Position numbers and translations under genes: made by a program. Positions 10,165-18,601 of a DNA stretch of 44,901 nucleotides are shown piece after piece. The notes below the pieces were generated by a model. That model saw nothing but the letters and a program-made list of their open reading frames with translations. It was not told where the DNA came from and made no database searches. The DNA comes from an uncultured Bacteroidales bacterium (lineage in GTDB: Bacteria > Bacteroidota > Bacteroidia > Bacteroidales > Paludibacteraceae), in contig CACZOA010000024.1 in the NCBI GenBank assembly GCA_902782665.1, positions 1 to 44,901 on the forward strand. Reading direction: 5' to 3'. How positions within the stretch are numbered: position 1 is the stretch's first letter; every line of letters begins with the position of its first letter.

Positions 10165-13137
10165 ATGAGACTAAAACATTTATTTCCGTTTGCCTTTCTC
10201 GCTGCATTTTCCATGGATGCGTTGGCAGATAAGGTTGTGATGGATTTCGAAGACGGCGAGACTACAGGATCAGGATGGAATATGACAGAGTCTATTGTAG
10301 ACAATCCTGTGAAGTGTGGAAACAATTCATCTAAATGTGAGTTGGTAGAACCAGATGAGGCATGGGGTATGACAGGTGTGTGGATCGAGTACAATCGTGG
10401 CACCGAATTCATAGTCGCTGATATCTTCATGAATAAGGATGGCGATATCACTATGCGCGACAACATGCAGAATACTGATGACACCAACAATAATGTGGTT
10501 GTTTCTATCAAGGGTGGTGTGTGGAACAGAGTCGCTTTCGATACGCGTTCTTTTGAGTCTATTTCCGACAATCAGATGGTCTATTTTGGTAGGTCATCGT
10601 CTCCTTTCTATATCGACAATATCAAAGTGACATCTACAATGCCTACTGAGTATGATTGTACAAAGGAAGAGAAAAAGGCTGATGTGGATTACACTTTCGG
10701 TCGTGTTAAGATTGGCGGTGGCGGATTTGTCGCTGGAATCGTGGCTGAAGGATCAACAATGATCGCACGTACAGACGTGGGTGGAGCATACATCCGTAAC
10801 CATGCTGACTGCTCATGGGAACCAATCACTGATTTCATATCTGAGGATGACAAGGGTCTTTATTCGATTGAGGCTGCTGCTATCGATCCGTCAAATCATA
10901 AAAACATCTATCTTCTTGGTGGTTGCCAGTATTTCTCAAGCACCAAGACTGCTATGATGATAAGTAAAGACGGTGGTAAAAACTTTGATATCATCCCTGT
11001 AACTGATCTTATCCGTGTGCATGGAAATGGTAACGGTCGTAACTGTGGCGAGCGAATTGCCGTCGATCCAAACAACAGTGATATCGTTTATGCGGGTGGA
11101 CGTGCTGGCACTCCTTTGATCATGTCAGTCGACGGTGGTAAAAAATGGAGCAAGGTCGCTTCATTCCCTTCTGAAGCATATGGCACAACGGTGAACTGGC
11201 CTTCTTGGGAGAGCACAAAGGTTGCCACAACTGCTGATGAGAATGGTACAACTTGTGTTGTATTTGACAAGAGTTCTGTAAAGAATGGAAAGACTCAACG
11301 TATTTTCGTCGGTATTTCTCGTACTGGTGCTGATAATATATATGTCAGTGAAGACGCAGGATCTACATGGTCGGCTTTGAAGGGAACGGATAACAGTTTC
11401 ATTCCTTGCCGTATGAAGATGAATAAGAGAGGTGAACTTATCATTTGTTGTGCCGACAAGTGTGTGGGTGGTTCTAAAGGTAAGATGTACAAGTATGATA
11501 TCGCTGGTGATAAAATCACAGACATAACTCCGTCTAACGCCCCTGCACTTGGAGGATTTGACATCGCACCGTCGAACCCAGATAAAATGGTGGTCTCTAC
11601 TAACAATACTTGGATTCCTCAGAAATGGGACGGTGGTTTGAGTGCGAATGGAGATATCATTTGGACTACAATTGATGGTGGTAAGACATGGACTTCTCTA
11701 CAGAATAAGATGACACTTTACAATAGTGGTGTCACTTGGGTGAAAGGATATGCTCTTCACTGGTGTGGATCTATCTGCATTGACCCTACTGATGAGAACA
11801 AAGCTTCTTTCACTTCTGGTAACGGAATCTTCACATGTGATCAGATATGGTGTCCAGAACCAAAATTCTATTTTGATGTGAATGGATTAGAGGAGACGGT
11901 GCCTCTTGATATCGTGTCTATCCCTGGCAGAAACACTCTTTCTGTGATCGGAGATTACACTGGATTCATACACAATGATATCCATGAGTTCCCTGCAATC
12001 CATGATCCTGCTCCTGGCACAACAGGTGGAATCTGCTATTATCCGCAGGATCCGGATGTGATGATGCGTGTGGCTAACACAGGTTTTTATATCACAACAT
12101 CAGGAGAGTCAGGTTGGAAACAGGTGTCGAAGACATCCGCTGAATACAACAATCCATACTGCCCGTCATGTGGTCCGATGGCATCAAACGAGGGTAAGTG
12201 TGCTATCACAAAGGTGGATGGAAAATATCGTTTCTTCGTGATTCCAATTCCAGACCCTGACGGTAATGGATCGGGTAGTGGTATTTTCTATTCCGACGAC
12301 GAGGGTAAGACTTGGACTTCAATTGCTGGTACAGAGAAAGCAATCCGTATCGTGACTGATCCTAAAAATGATGCTTATCTATACGCTTCTGGTATGGGTG
12401 TGATTATGGTAAGTGATGATTACGGTAAGACATTCGAAGATGTCGCAATCCAGAACACATTCGGATGGCAGAGTGCATACACACGTCTATGTGTGGTTCC
12501 TGGTCGTGAGGGCTTGATCTATGCTCCATGTGCAGGCAACGGTATAATGGTCTCAACAGATCATGGCTCAACATTCAAGAAATTGTCTGGTATCGAGAGT
12601 TGTGAGGCTGTTGGTTGTGGAAAGGGAAAGAAAGATGGTGAGTTTGCTCTCTATATCTATGGCTCAGCTGGCGACGGTAATGGATTCTTCCGTTCTCTTG
12701 ATGAAGGAAAGACATGGCAGTTGCTAAGTGATTCAAAACATCAGTTTGGAGGCCCAGGTAATGGTCAGTTCCTAGAGGGTGATCAGAACGTGTTCGGACG
12801 TTTCTATATGAGTTCGATCGGTCTTGGAATCATTTACGGAGAGGAGACAGCAACAGCTGTTCCTCACACATGGGAATGCACTTCAGTGGTGAGTGACAAG
12901 TGTGATGCTTCTGATGCAGACAATGTTGAGGCTGAGAATACAATGGTTGTATATCCAAATCCATCAAACTCTGATTTCACATTCGCTGTAGGTGGAGAAT
13001 ATGAGTTGGTTTCTGTGATAGGTCAGACAATCGCGTCGGGCAACGCTGAGTCAGGTCAGACATTCGGTGCTAACCTTCCTTCGGGCATCTACTTCTTGAA
13101 GATGAATGGCGAGGCTTATAAGGTGGTGAAAAAATGA
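10165..13137 (+). CDS. Secreted GH74-like (xyloglucanase-type) beta-propeller protein with T9SS type A tail
   Basis: 990 residues. Residues 1-21 are a signal peptide ending ALA. Residues ~22-157 form a beta-sandwich-like N-terminal domain (starts VVMDFEDGE), possibly carbohydrate-binding. From ~178 to 900 there are BNR/sialidase-type blades (SxDxGxxW: SKDGGKNF, SVDGGKKW, SEDAGSTW, TIDGGKTW, SDDEGKTW, SLDEGKTW). The motif ARTDVGGAY (202-209) is the hallmark of family GH74; its Asp204 aligns with a catalytic acid of xyloglucan hydrolases. I could not assign the second catalytic Asp. The last ~70 residues (VVYPNPSNSDFTF, LPSGIYFLKM, ending VKK) are a T9SS type A sorting domain, so the protein should be surface-attached or released. 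Likely role: attack on beta-glucan or xyloglucan. A non-catalytic BNR protein remains possible. Confidence 0.82.
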   Translation: MRLKHLFPFAFLAAFSMDALADKVVMDFEDGETTGSGWNMTESIVDNPVKCGNNSSKCELVEPDEAWGMTGVWIEYNRGTEFIVADIFMNKDGDITMRDNMQNTDDTNNNVVVSIKGGVWNRVAFDTRSFESISDNQMVYFGRSSSPFYIDNIKVTSTMPTEYDCTKEEKKADVDYTFGRVKIGGGGFVAGIVAEGSTMIARTDVGGAYIRNHADCSWEPITDFISEDDKGLYSIEAAAIDPSNHKNIYLLGGCQYFSSTKTAMMISKDGGKNFDIIPVTDLIRVHGNGNGRNCGERIAVDPNNSDIVYAGGRAGTPLIMSVDGGKKWSKVASFPSEAYGTTVNWPSWESTKVATTADENGTTCVVFDKSSVKNGKTQRIFVGISRTGADNIYVSEDAGSTWSALKGTDNSFIPCRMKMNKRGELIICCADKCVGGSKGKMYKYDIAGDKITDITPSNAPALGGFDIAPSNPDKMVVSTNNTWIPQKWDGGLSANGDIIWTTIDGGKTWTSLQNKMTLYNSGVTWVKGYALHWCGSICIDPTDENKASFTSGNGIFTCDQIWCPEPKFYFDVNGLEETVPLDIVSIPGRNTLSVIGDYTGFIHNDIHEFPAIHDPAPGTTGGICYYPQDPDVMMRVANTGFYITTSGESGWKQVSKTSAEYNNPYCPSCGPMASNEGKCAITKVDGKYRFFVIPIPDPDGNGSGSGIFYSDDEGKTWTSIAGTEKAIRIVTDPKNDAYLYASGMGVIMVSDDYGKTFEDVAIQNTFGWQSAYTRLCVVPGREGLIYAPCAGNGIMVSTDHGSTFKKLSGIESCEAVGCGKGKKDGEFALYIYGSAGDGNGFFRSLDEGKTWQLLSDSKHQFGGPGNGQFLEGDQNVFGRFYMSSIGLGIIYGEETATAVPHTWECTSVVSDKCDASDADNVEAENTMVVYPNPSNSDFTFAVGGEYELVSVIGQTIASGNAESGQTFGANLPSGIYFLKMNGEAYKVVKK

Positions 13138-13176
13138 AATTTATTTTAACTAACTAGACAATATTATATTTTTAGT

Positions 13177-13210
13177 AAGGAGACGTGAGCAATTGCGTCT
13201 CCTTTTTTTT
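13177..13210 (+). terminator. Terminator of the GH74-like gene
   Basis: Stem AAGGAGACG (13177-13185) with CGTCTCCTT (13196-13204), followed by an uninterrupted run of T. It lies 40 bases after the stop codon. Confidence 0.88.
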
Positions 13211-13365
13211 GCTATGAGACGATAGATAATACAGGTACATTTTTTTTCTTTGTTATATGTCTATGATTGAGCTATGTGTTTGCTAATATGGTATATGTTA
13301 GGCTTTTATTGATTAGTTGCGTAGAACTGATATTTCAAAAGTTTTACAAAAAAATCTTCAAATGT

Positions 13366-13396
13366 TTTGTGATTTTAATAAACTTATCTAATTTTG
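13366..13396 (+). promoter_or_regulatory. Promoter of the trpBAEG operon
   Basis: TTTG at 13366-13369, a 19-base spacer, then TAATTTTG at 13389-13396. This is a full match to the Bacteroidetes sigma-ABfr consensus TTTG-N19-21-TAnnTTTG. It places the transcript start at about 13403, just ahead of the leader peptide ATG. Confidence 0.8.
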
Positions 13397-13418
13397 CATT
13401 TGAAAACCATTGAAATTT

Positions 13419-13517
13419 ATGAATTACCAGATAATACATAGGTATTGGCGATGGTGGCTTTCTTCAGAGAAATTAAGAAGTGAAGCAGTCGCCTATTCAA
13501 AAAGCTTACGCAAATGA
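13419..13517 (+). CDS. trpL: trp operon leader peptide (WRWW)
   Basis: A 32-residue open frame beginning MNYQIIHRYWRWWLSSEK and ending SLRK. Three of residues 10-13 are tryptophan (codons 13446-13448 and 13452-13457). It starts ~16 bases after the predicted transcript start and is followed by hairpins and a terminator ahead of trpB, the classic layout for attenuation by ribosome stalling. Codons 20-24, just after the Trp codons, include AAGTGAAGCAG (13478-13488), which can pair with the 5' arm of the terminator. The stop codon sits in the loop of a small hairpin (13509-13524). No Shine-Dalgarno is visible, normal for the phylum. It is too short for usual gene callers. The symbol is by function, not by sequence match. 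Confidence 0.85.
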   Translation: MNYQIIHRYWRWWLSSEKLRSEAVAYSKSLRK

Positions 13518-13640
13518 TTTTGCGGTTCATTGTCGGATTCTTCAAGGCGCGAATCTGATAATGACTTTTTTGTGTTTATGTATAGAGGTAACTGAATGAT
13601 AGCATAAGGCTGTTTCACTTAATGTGAGACAGCCTTTTTT
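13478..13640 (+). promoter_or_regulatory. trp attenuator: antiterminator arm, two hairpins and intrinsic terminator
   Basis: Elements in order: AAGTGAAGCAG (13478-13488); hairpin CGCAAA/TTTGCG (13509-13524); hairpin 13533-13558 (TCGGATTC with GAATCTGA, one G-T pair); terminator stem AAGGCTGTTTCAC (13606-13618) with GTGAGACAGCCTT (13624-13636) followed by TTTT. The first element can form 11 base pairs (one G-U) with CTGTTTCACTT (13610-13620), which removes the terminator's 5' arm. A ribosome stalled on the Trp codons would leave this element free and so favour read-through into trpB; a ribosome that reaches the leader stop would cover or refold it and favour termination. The pairings are visible in the sequence; the mechanism is inferred. 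Confidence 0.8.
13606..13640 (+). terminator. Leader (attenuator) terminator upstream of trpB
   Basis: 13-bp stem with one G-T pair, 5-base loop TTAAT, then T6. It ends 32 bases before the trpB start codon, so it must be bypassed for trpB to be expressed. Confidence 0.88.
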
Positions 13641-13672
13641 AATGTTCGAAAAAATAAAAAAGATTTACATAT

Positions 13673-14863
13673 ATGAAAAATTACGAAGTAAGCAAAGATG
13701 GTTACTACGGAGAATTCGGAGGAAGCTATATTCCAGAGATTCTTCACAAGGTGGTTTATGACCTTCAGGAGCAATATGAGGCGATCATGAACAGCAAGGA
13801 TTTCAAGGAAGAGTTTCATGCTCTTCTAAAAGATTATGTTGGTCGTCCTTCTCCGCTTTACTATGCAAGCCGTTTGAGCGAAAAATACGGTTGCAAGATC
13901 TATCTTAAACGTGAGGATTTGAATCACACCGGAGCTCATAAAATCAACAACTCTCTTGGCCAGATCCTTCTTGCTAAGAAAATGGGAAAGACGCGAATTA
14001 TTTGTGAGACGGGAGCCGGTCAGCATGGTGTGGCTACTGCAACAGCTTGTGCCCTTATGAATCTTCCATGCGTCGTGTATATGGGGGCTACTGATGTTGA
14101 GCGTCAGAAACCTAATGTGGAGAGAATGAAGATGTTGGGTGCGACTGTGGTGCCTGTACAGAGTGGTAACAAGACTCTAAAGGATGCCTGCAACGAGGCT
14201 ATCCGTGACTGGTGTTGCAATCCACGTGACACTTTCTACATCATCGGTAGTACGATGGGTCCTCACCCATATCCTGAGATGGTGGCAAGAATGCAGAGTG
14301 TTATCAGTGAAGAGATTAAGTGGCAGATCAAGGAGAAAGAGGGTAGGGATTATCCAGACTATCTGATGGCTTGCATCGGCGGCGGATCAAATGCTGCGGG
14401 TACTATCTATCATTATAAAGGAGACGAGAGAGTAAACATCGTTCTTGCTGAGGCTGGCGGTCTTGGTGTAGAGACTGGTGAGACTGCAGCGTCTTTGAAT
14501 ATCGGTACTGTTGGAATCCTTCATGGTTCTAAAATGTATGTGATGCAGACTGAGGATGGACAGATCATTGAGCCATATTCAATCTCTGCCGGACTCGATT
14601 ACCCTGGTGTCGGACCTATGCATTGCCAAATGTTCAAGGATGGCAGAAGCAAGGTTCTTCCAATCACAGACCAGGAGGCTCTTGATGCTGCGTTCGAACT
14701 TACTAAACTTGAAGGTATCATCCCTGCTCTTGAGAGTGCTCACGCTTTGGCTCTTCTTCCAAGAATGAAGGATAAGTTCAAGAAAGATGATGTCGTTGTT
14801 TTGACAGTCTCTGGACGTGGCGACAAGGATATGCAGACTTATTTAAAGCATATTAAGAATTAA
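13673..14863 (+). CDS. trpB: Tryptophan synthase beta chain
   Basis: 396 residues, the normal length. It joins indole with serine to make tryptophan, in an alpha2-beta2 complex with TrpA in the cytoplasm. The PLP lysine lies in HTGAHKINN (about residues 83-91), the catalytic Glu in ETGAGQHG, and the phosphate-binding loop is GGGSNAAG. The N-terminus [10 protein letters not shown] is typical of TrpB1. First gene of the operon after the attenuator. A 120-base gap separates it from trpA, unusually wide for this operon, but I see no clear promoter or terminator in it. Confidence 0.97.
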   Translation: MKNYEVSKDGYYGEFGGSYIPEILHKVVYDLQEQYEAIMNSKDFKEEFHALLKDYVGRPSPLYYASRLSEKYGCKIYLKREDLNHTGAHKINNSLGQILLAKKMGKTRIICETGAGQHGVATATACALMNLPCVVYMGATDVERQKPNVERMKMLGATVVPVQSGNKTLKDACNEAIRDWCCNPRDTFYIIGSTMGPHPYPEMVARMQSVISEEIKWQIKEKEGRDYPDYLMACIGGGSNAAGTIYHYKGDERVNIVLAEAGGLGVETGETAASLNIGTVGILHGSKMYVMQTEDGQIIEPYSISAGLDYPGVGPMHCQMFKDGRSKVLPITDQEALDAAFELTKLEGIIPALESAHALALLPRMKDKFKKDDVVVLTVSGRGDKDMQTYLKHIKN

Positions 14864-14983
14864 TAGTTAAGTGTTAAGAATTGATCGGTTGTCTAATAAA
14901 TGAGGATTGCAAAGGCATAAAGTTATTTTATTTGCTTTTGAATCGCTTGTGAATTAGGTGATTAGATATAAAAATAAATAAAT

Positions 14984-15757
14984 ATGACTAGGATTTCACG
15001 TCTTTTCAAAGAAAAAGGCAAAGATATACTTTCGGTCTACTTTTCATCTGGTTATCCCACAGTAGACTCGGCTCCACGAATCATCAAGGCATTGTCTGAT
15101 GCTGGTGTGGACATGATTGAGATTGGAATTCCATTCTCAGATCCGTTGGCTGACGGTCCTGTTATTCAGCGTAGTAACTCTATCGCTTTAAAGAATGGCA
15201 TTTCGCAGAAACTGCTTTTTGAGCAGATCAAGGATATCCGTAAGGTGACAGACATTCCGTTGATTCTTATGGGTTATATCAATTGCGCTATGCAGTTTGG
15301 CTTTGATAATTTCTGCAAGAAGGCAAAAGAGATCGGTATCGACGGAATTATCCTTCCAGACCTTCCTCTTGATGAATATAATGCGGAGTATCGTCCGATT
15401 GTTGAGAAATATGGTCTTGATTTCATCCATTTGATCACTCCAGAGACAAGTGAGGAGAGAGTGCGTAAGATCGATGAGGCAAGTTCAGGTTTCGTATATA
15501 TGGTTTCGTCTGCCAGCACAACAGGTGCACAGAGCAGTTTCGAGCAGAGCAAGCAGGATTATTTCAAGCGTATCAAGGCTATGAATTTGAAGAATCCTAC
15601 TTTGGTTGGATTCGGAGTTTCAAACCATGAGACATTCCGTGCCGCTGCCGACAATTCCTGCGGTGCTATCGTAGGTAGCCAATTTATCAAGGAACTTGAT
15701 GCAAACCCTACAATTGAGGATGCGGTAAGTTCACTAATCAAGAAAATTAAAGGTTGA
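14984..15757 (+). CDS. trpA: Tryptophan synthase alpha chain
   Basis: 257 residues. It cleaves indole-3-glycerol phosphate to indole and glyceraldehyde 3-phosphate. Both catalytic acids are in recognisable motifs: Glu in MIEIGIPFSDPLADGPVIQ and Asp in IILPDLPLDEY. SSASTTGAQ and GFGVSN match the phosphate-binding region. It is followed after 4 bases by trpE. Its place directly after trpB differs from the Bacteroides order as I remember it, where trpA is last. Confidence 0.97.
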   Translation: MTRISRLFKEKGKDILSVYFSSGYPTVDSAPRIIKALSDAGVDMIEIGIPFSDPLADGPVIQRSNSIALKNGISQKLLFEQIKDIRKVTDIPLILMGYINCAMQFGFDNFCKKAKEIGIDGIILPDLPLDEYNAEYRPIVEKYGLDFIHLITPETSEERVRKIDEASSGFVYMVSSASTTGAQSSFEQSKQDYFKRIKAMNLKNPTLVGFGVSNHETFRAAADNSCGAIVGSQFIKELDANPTIEDAVSSLIKKIKG

Positions 15758-15761
15758 GACT

Positions 15762-17156
15762 ATGTATAAGTTCAAAACAAATGTCGTGACTCTTTTGGGA
15801 GATATGCACACTCCCGTCGAGACATATCTTCGTGTCCGCGACCTATATTCACAAAGTGCATTGATGGAAAGTTCTGATTACCATGGCGGTGAGAACAATC
15901 GTTCATTCATCGGATTGGAGCCTATTGCAAGCGTGTCTATCAGCCATGGAAAATCATATATGAGATTCCCAGATGGAAGCAGACGTGAGCATGTTGTAGA
16001 CCATTCTTATCGTTCTGATCATGCCATCAATGATTTTTTGAAAGAGATTTCTGTAGACGGTGAATGTTCCAACTTCTGTGGATTATATGGATATACTTCA
16101 TTCAACGCTGTCCGCTATTTTGAGGATATCAAGGTTAAGGATGAGGTTAATCCGTTGGCTGACGCTCCAGATATGTTGTATATATTGTATCGTTACATCA
16201 TCGTCTTCAACGATTTCAATAATGAGATGATGATTGTGGAGATGGTTCAGGATGGAGAGAAAAGTGGAATTGAGAGAGTTCGCACAGCGATCCGTGGAGG
16301 TAAGATCAACAATTATGAGTTCCATGCGATCGGTGAGACTTCAAGTCCGTTGACAGACGAGGAGCATAAGGCAAATATCCGCAAGGGTATCGCTCACTGT
16401 ATGCGAGGTGATGTCTTCCAGATTGTGTTGTCGAGACGTTTCATCCAGAAATATGAGGGAGACGATTTCAAGTTGTATCGTGCGTTGAGAAGCATCAACC
16501 CGTCGCCATACCTATTCTATTTTGATTTCGGAGGTTTCAGAATCTTCGGATCAAGTCCTGAGACTCACTGCCGTATCGATGGTGATCAGGCATATATCGA
16601 TCCGATCGCTGGCACAACAAAGCGTACTGGCGACGCAGCACAGGATGCCAAGAATGCCCAGTATCTTCACGATGATCCAAAGGAGAACGCTGAGCACGTG
16701 ATGCTTGTGGATCTTGCCCGTAACGATTTGTCACGCAATTGTCACGACGTGTATGTGGAGAAATACAAGGAGATGCAGTATTACAGCCACGTCATCCACT
16801 TGGTGAGCCGTGTCCGTGGTACACTAGACAAGGATGCTGATCCGATCAAGGCCTTCATCGACACTTTCCCTGCCGGAACACTTTCGGGTGCACCAAAGGT
16901 AAGAGCTATGCAGTTGATTTCTGAGTATGAACCGCACAACCGTGGTGCTTATGGTGGATGTATTGGATTTATCGGCTTGAACAAGTCGTTGAACCAGGCG
17001 ATCACAATCCGTACATTTGTGAGCCGTGGCGGTGAATTATGGTTCCAAGCTGGTGGTGGAATTGTTGCCAAGAGCAACGAGGAGTATGAGTTGCAGGAGG
17101 TGAACAATAAGTTGGGCGCATTGCGTCGTGCCATCACACTTGCTGAGGAAATTTAA
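15762..17156 (+). CDS. trpE: Anthranilate synthase component I
   Basis: 464 residues. With TrpG it converts chorismate and glutamine to anthranilate, the first step of the pathway. The N-terminal regulatory segment has the tryptophan-binding motif as LMESSDY (usual form LLES), so feedback inhibition is likely. The chorismate-binding half holds GDVFQIVLSRRF, GSSPETH, PIAGTTKR, PAGTLSGAPKVRAM and GGCIGFIG, all standard for TrpE rather than PabB. It starts 4 bases after trpA and ends 23 bases before trpG, so the pair are translated together. Confidence 0.96.
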   Translation: MYKFKTNVVTLLGDMHTPVETYLRVRDLYSQSALMESSDYHGGENNRSFIGLEPIASVSISHGKSYMRFPDGSRREHVVDHSYRSDHAINDFLKEISVDGECSNFCGLYGYTSFNAVRYFEDIKVKDEVNPLADAPDMLYILYRYIIVFNDFNNEMMIVEMVQDGEKSGIERVRTAIRGGKINNYEFHAIGETSSPLTDEEHKANIRKGIAHCMRGDVFQIVLSRRFIQKYEGDDFKLYRALRSINPSPYLFYFDFGGFRIFGSSPETHCRIDGDQAYIDPIAGTTKRTGDAAQDAKNAQYLHDDPKENAEHVMLVDLARNDLSRNCHDVYVEKYKEMQYYSHVIHLVSRVRGTLDKDADPIKAFIDTFPAGTLSGAPKVRAMQLISEYEPHNRGAYGGCIGFIGLNKSLNQAITIRTFVSRGGELWFQAGGGIVAKSNEEYELQEVNNKLGALRRAITLAEEI

Positions 17157-17179
17157 GAAGCTGTTTAAATGTAGATTAT

Positions 17180-17743
17180 ATGAAAATAGTAATTATAGAC
17201 AACTACGATTCATTCACATACAACCTCTCGCACTTGGTCAAAGCATTGGGTGCAGACGTTACAGTGTATAGAAACGATCAGTTCAAATTGTCTGATTTGC
17301 AGCAGTTTGATAAAATAATTTTAAGTCCAGGTCCAGGTATCCCTACAGAAGCCGGACTGCTTATGGATGTGATTGCCGAGTACAAGGGTAAAAAGCCAAT
17401 TCTTGGAGTATGTCTTGGACATCAGGCGATCGGAGAAAGTTTTGGAGGCACATTGACGAATCTGTCAGATGTGTTCCATGGAGTACAGACAGATATCGAC
17501 ATCACTGTAGATGATTATGTGTTTGCCGGTTTGAACAGACGAATCCCAGTTGGAAGATACCATTCATGGGTAGTTGACGCTAAAGGATTCCCAGCAGATT
17601 TGGAAATCACAGCTGTGTCTGGAGAAGGACAGGTGATGGCGTTACGTCACAAGACATTTGATATCAGAGGCATTCAGTTCCATCCGGAATCAGTGCTTAC
17701 ACCAGATGGTAAGCAGATGATAAAGAACTGGTTGGAACACTAA
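17180..17743 (+). CDS. trpG: Anthranilate synthase component II (glutamine amidotransferase)
   Basis: 187 residues, a class I glutamine amidotransferase that feeds ammonia to TrpE. Motifs: NYDSFTYNL at the N-terminus, the oxyanion/PGPG segment LSPGPGIP, nucleophile Cys in GVCLGHQAIGE, and His/Glu in IQFHPES. All three catalytic residues are present. It is the last gene of the first trp operon; a strong terminator follows 23 bases after the stop. Many organisms fuse it to trpE or trpD; here it stands alone. A PabA role in folate synthesis as well is possible, as in other bacteria with one such subunit. Confidence 0.95.
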   Translation: MKIVIIDNYDSFTYNLSHLVKALGADVTVYRNDQFKLSDLQQFDKIILSPGPGIPTEAGLLMDVIAEYKGKKPILGVCLGHQAIGESFGGTLTNLSDVFHGVQTDIDITVDDYVFAGLNRRIPVGRYHSWVVDAKGFPADLEITAVSGEGQVMALRHKTFDIRGIQFHPESVLTPDGKQMIKNWLEH

Positions 17744-17766
17744 AACGAACAGTTTATTATTATTGG

Positions 17767-17800
17767 GAGAAGACGGGGGAAACTCCGTCTTCTCTTTTTT
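17767..17800 (+). terminator. Terminator of the trpBAEG operon
   Basis: 12-bp stem (17767-17778 with 17783-17794, one G-T pair) closed by a GAAA tetraloop of the GNRA type, followed by T6. It ends the operon before trpD, trpC and trpF, which are over 10 kb away. Confidence 0.92.
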
Positions 17801-17836
17801 GCCTGTTTTATATAAACTATGTGGAAATAAGCTGAC

Positions 17837-18256
17837 TTAAATGAACTTATTTTTATTGTCGCTAGTTAATCCACTAATGAATTCTTTGAGCTCGCGAATA
17901 GCACATTGCAGTGGAACGAGATCCTCGTCAACCACTTGCCAAATGATATCTTCATCAATATCAAAATATCCATGAGCAATCTGGTCTCTAAGGCCTTTTA
18001 CTTGTTTCCAAGGTATATTGGGTTTTAGTACAAACAATTCTCCATTTGTCAGTTTGTCTATTCTTTTGCATCCTTCTCCAATAGCCTCCAACATCATACT
18101 TGTGGCAGCTAAATTACGTGAGCCATCAACAGATGATAAATAGTCTTCTGCACAACATATTGTTTGATTCCAAACCAGAATATCTGTTATGGCGGAATCA
18201 ATTTGATTGAGTAACCCTATTACCAATTCCTTTACATTCGAAGATATCGATTCCAT
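17837..18256 (-). CDS. hepT: HepT-like HEPN toxin (type VII toxin-antitoxin module)
   Basis: 139 residues, all-helical. It carries RDQIAHGY, an exact RX4HXY motif, the active site of HepT-family HEPN RNases. In characterised MntA/HepT pairs the toxin is silenced by AMP added by the MntA nucleotidyltransferase to the Tyr of this motif; Tyr is present. The start ATG at 18256 lies inside the end of the upstream mntA-like gene (59-base overlap in another frame), so the two are translationally coupled. A slightly later GTG is also possible. It sits directly after the trpG terminator, facing it. Family is clear; activity is inferred. Confidence 0.9.
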   Translation of the reverse strand: MESISSNVKELVIGLLNQIDSAITDILVWNQTICCAEDYLSSVDGSRNLAATSMMLEAIGEGCKRIDKLTNGELFVLKPNIPWKQVKGLRDQIAHGYFDIDEDIIWQVVDEDLVPLQCAIRELKEFISGLTSDNKNKFI

Positions 18257-18530
18257 CTTTTTGAATCTCCTTTAACAATAATTCATTCAGTCGTTTATGA
18301 TTCCTGACAACATCAACTTTTAAGCCTATGATGTCTTCTAGATATTGCTTGACTGCAATTACCAAAAATAATTTGGCAGGCATGGTAACGAAGACATCTA
18401 TGTCGCTTTCTTCTGTTTGTTGGTTTCTTGCAAAGGATCCAAAAAGCACAAGCTTTTCCACTCCAAATTGATTCTGGAGTTCCTCTTTGTTTTTTTCTAA
18501 AACAGATATGACTTCATTTCTTGTTAGCAT
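18198..18530 (-). CDS. mntA: MntA-like minimal nucleotidyltransferase antitoxin
   Basis: 110 residues. The core is LFGSFARNQQ followed by TEESDIDVFV, an intact GSX10DXD motif that binds nucleotide and metal. In known type VII modules this enzyme AMPylates and neutralises HepT. It is the first gene of the pair; hepT overlaps its 3' end. A putative promoter reads upstream on the minus strand: TATGTTTG (18547-18554) with ATTG 20 bases further up. The family is certain from the motif; antitoxin function is by analogy. Confidence 0.9.
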   Translation of the reverse strand: MLTRNEVISVLEKNKEELQNQFGVEKLVLFGSFARNQQTEESDIDVFVTMPAKLFLVIAVKQYLEDIIGLKVDVVRNHKRLNELLLKEIQKDGIDIFECKGIGNRVTQSN

Positions 18531-18546
18531 GCTTATTCTTTTTTTG

Positions 18547-18578
18547 CAAACATAGCAAATTGAATGGAACTTTGCAAT
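18547..18578 (-). promoter_or_regulatory. Putative promoter of mntA-hepT
   Basis: On the minus strand, TATGTTTG (a full TAnnTTTG -7 box) at 18547-18554, with ATTG as an imperfect -33 box 20 bases upstream. The -7 box lies 16 bases before the mntA start codon. Confidence 0.5.
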
Positions 18579-18601
18579 TTCAAATTATACTTAAATCAGA
18601 T

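Noticed and set aside
17829-17860. Hairpin AAATAAG/CTTATTT as another terminator
   Set aside because: The arms are short and AT-only, the loop is long and it overlaps the hepT 3' end; the GNRA-loop terminator upstream already explains trpG termination.
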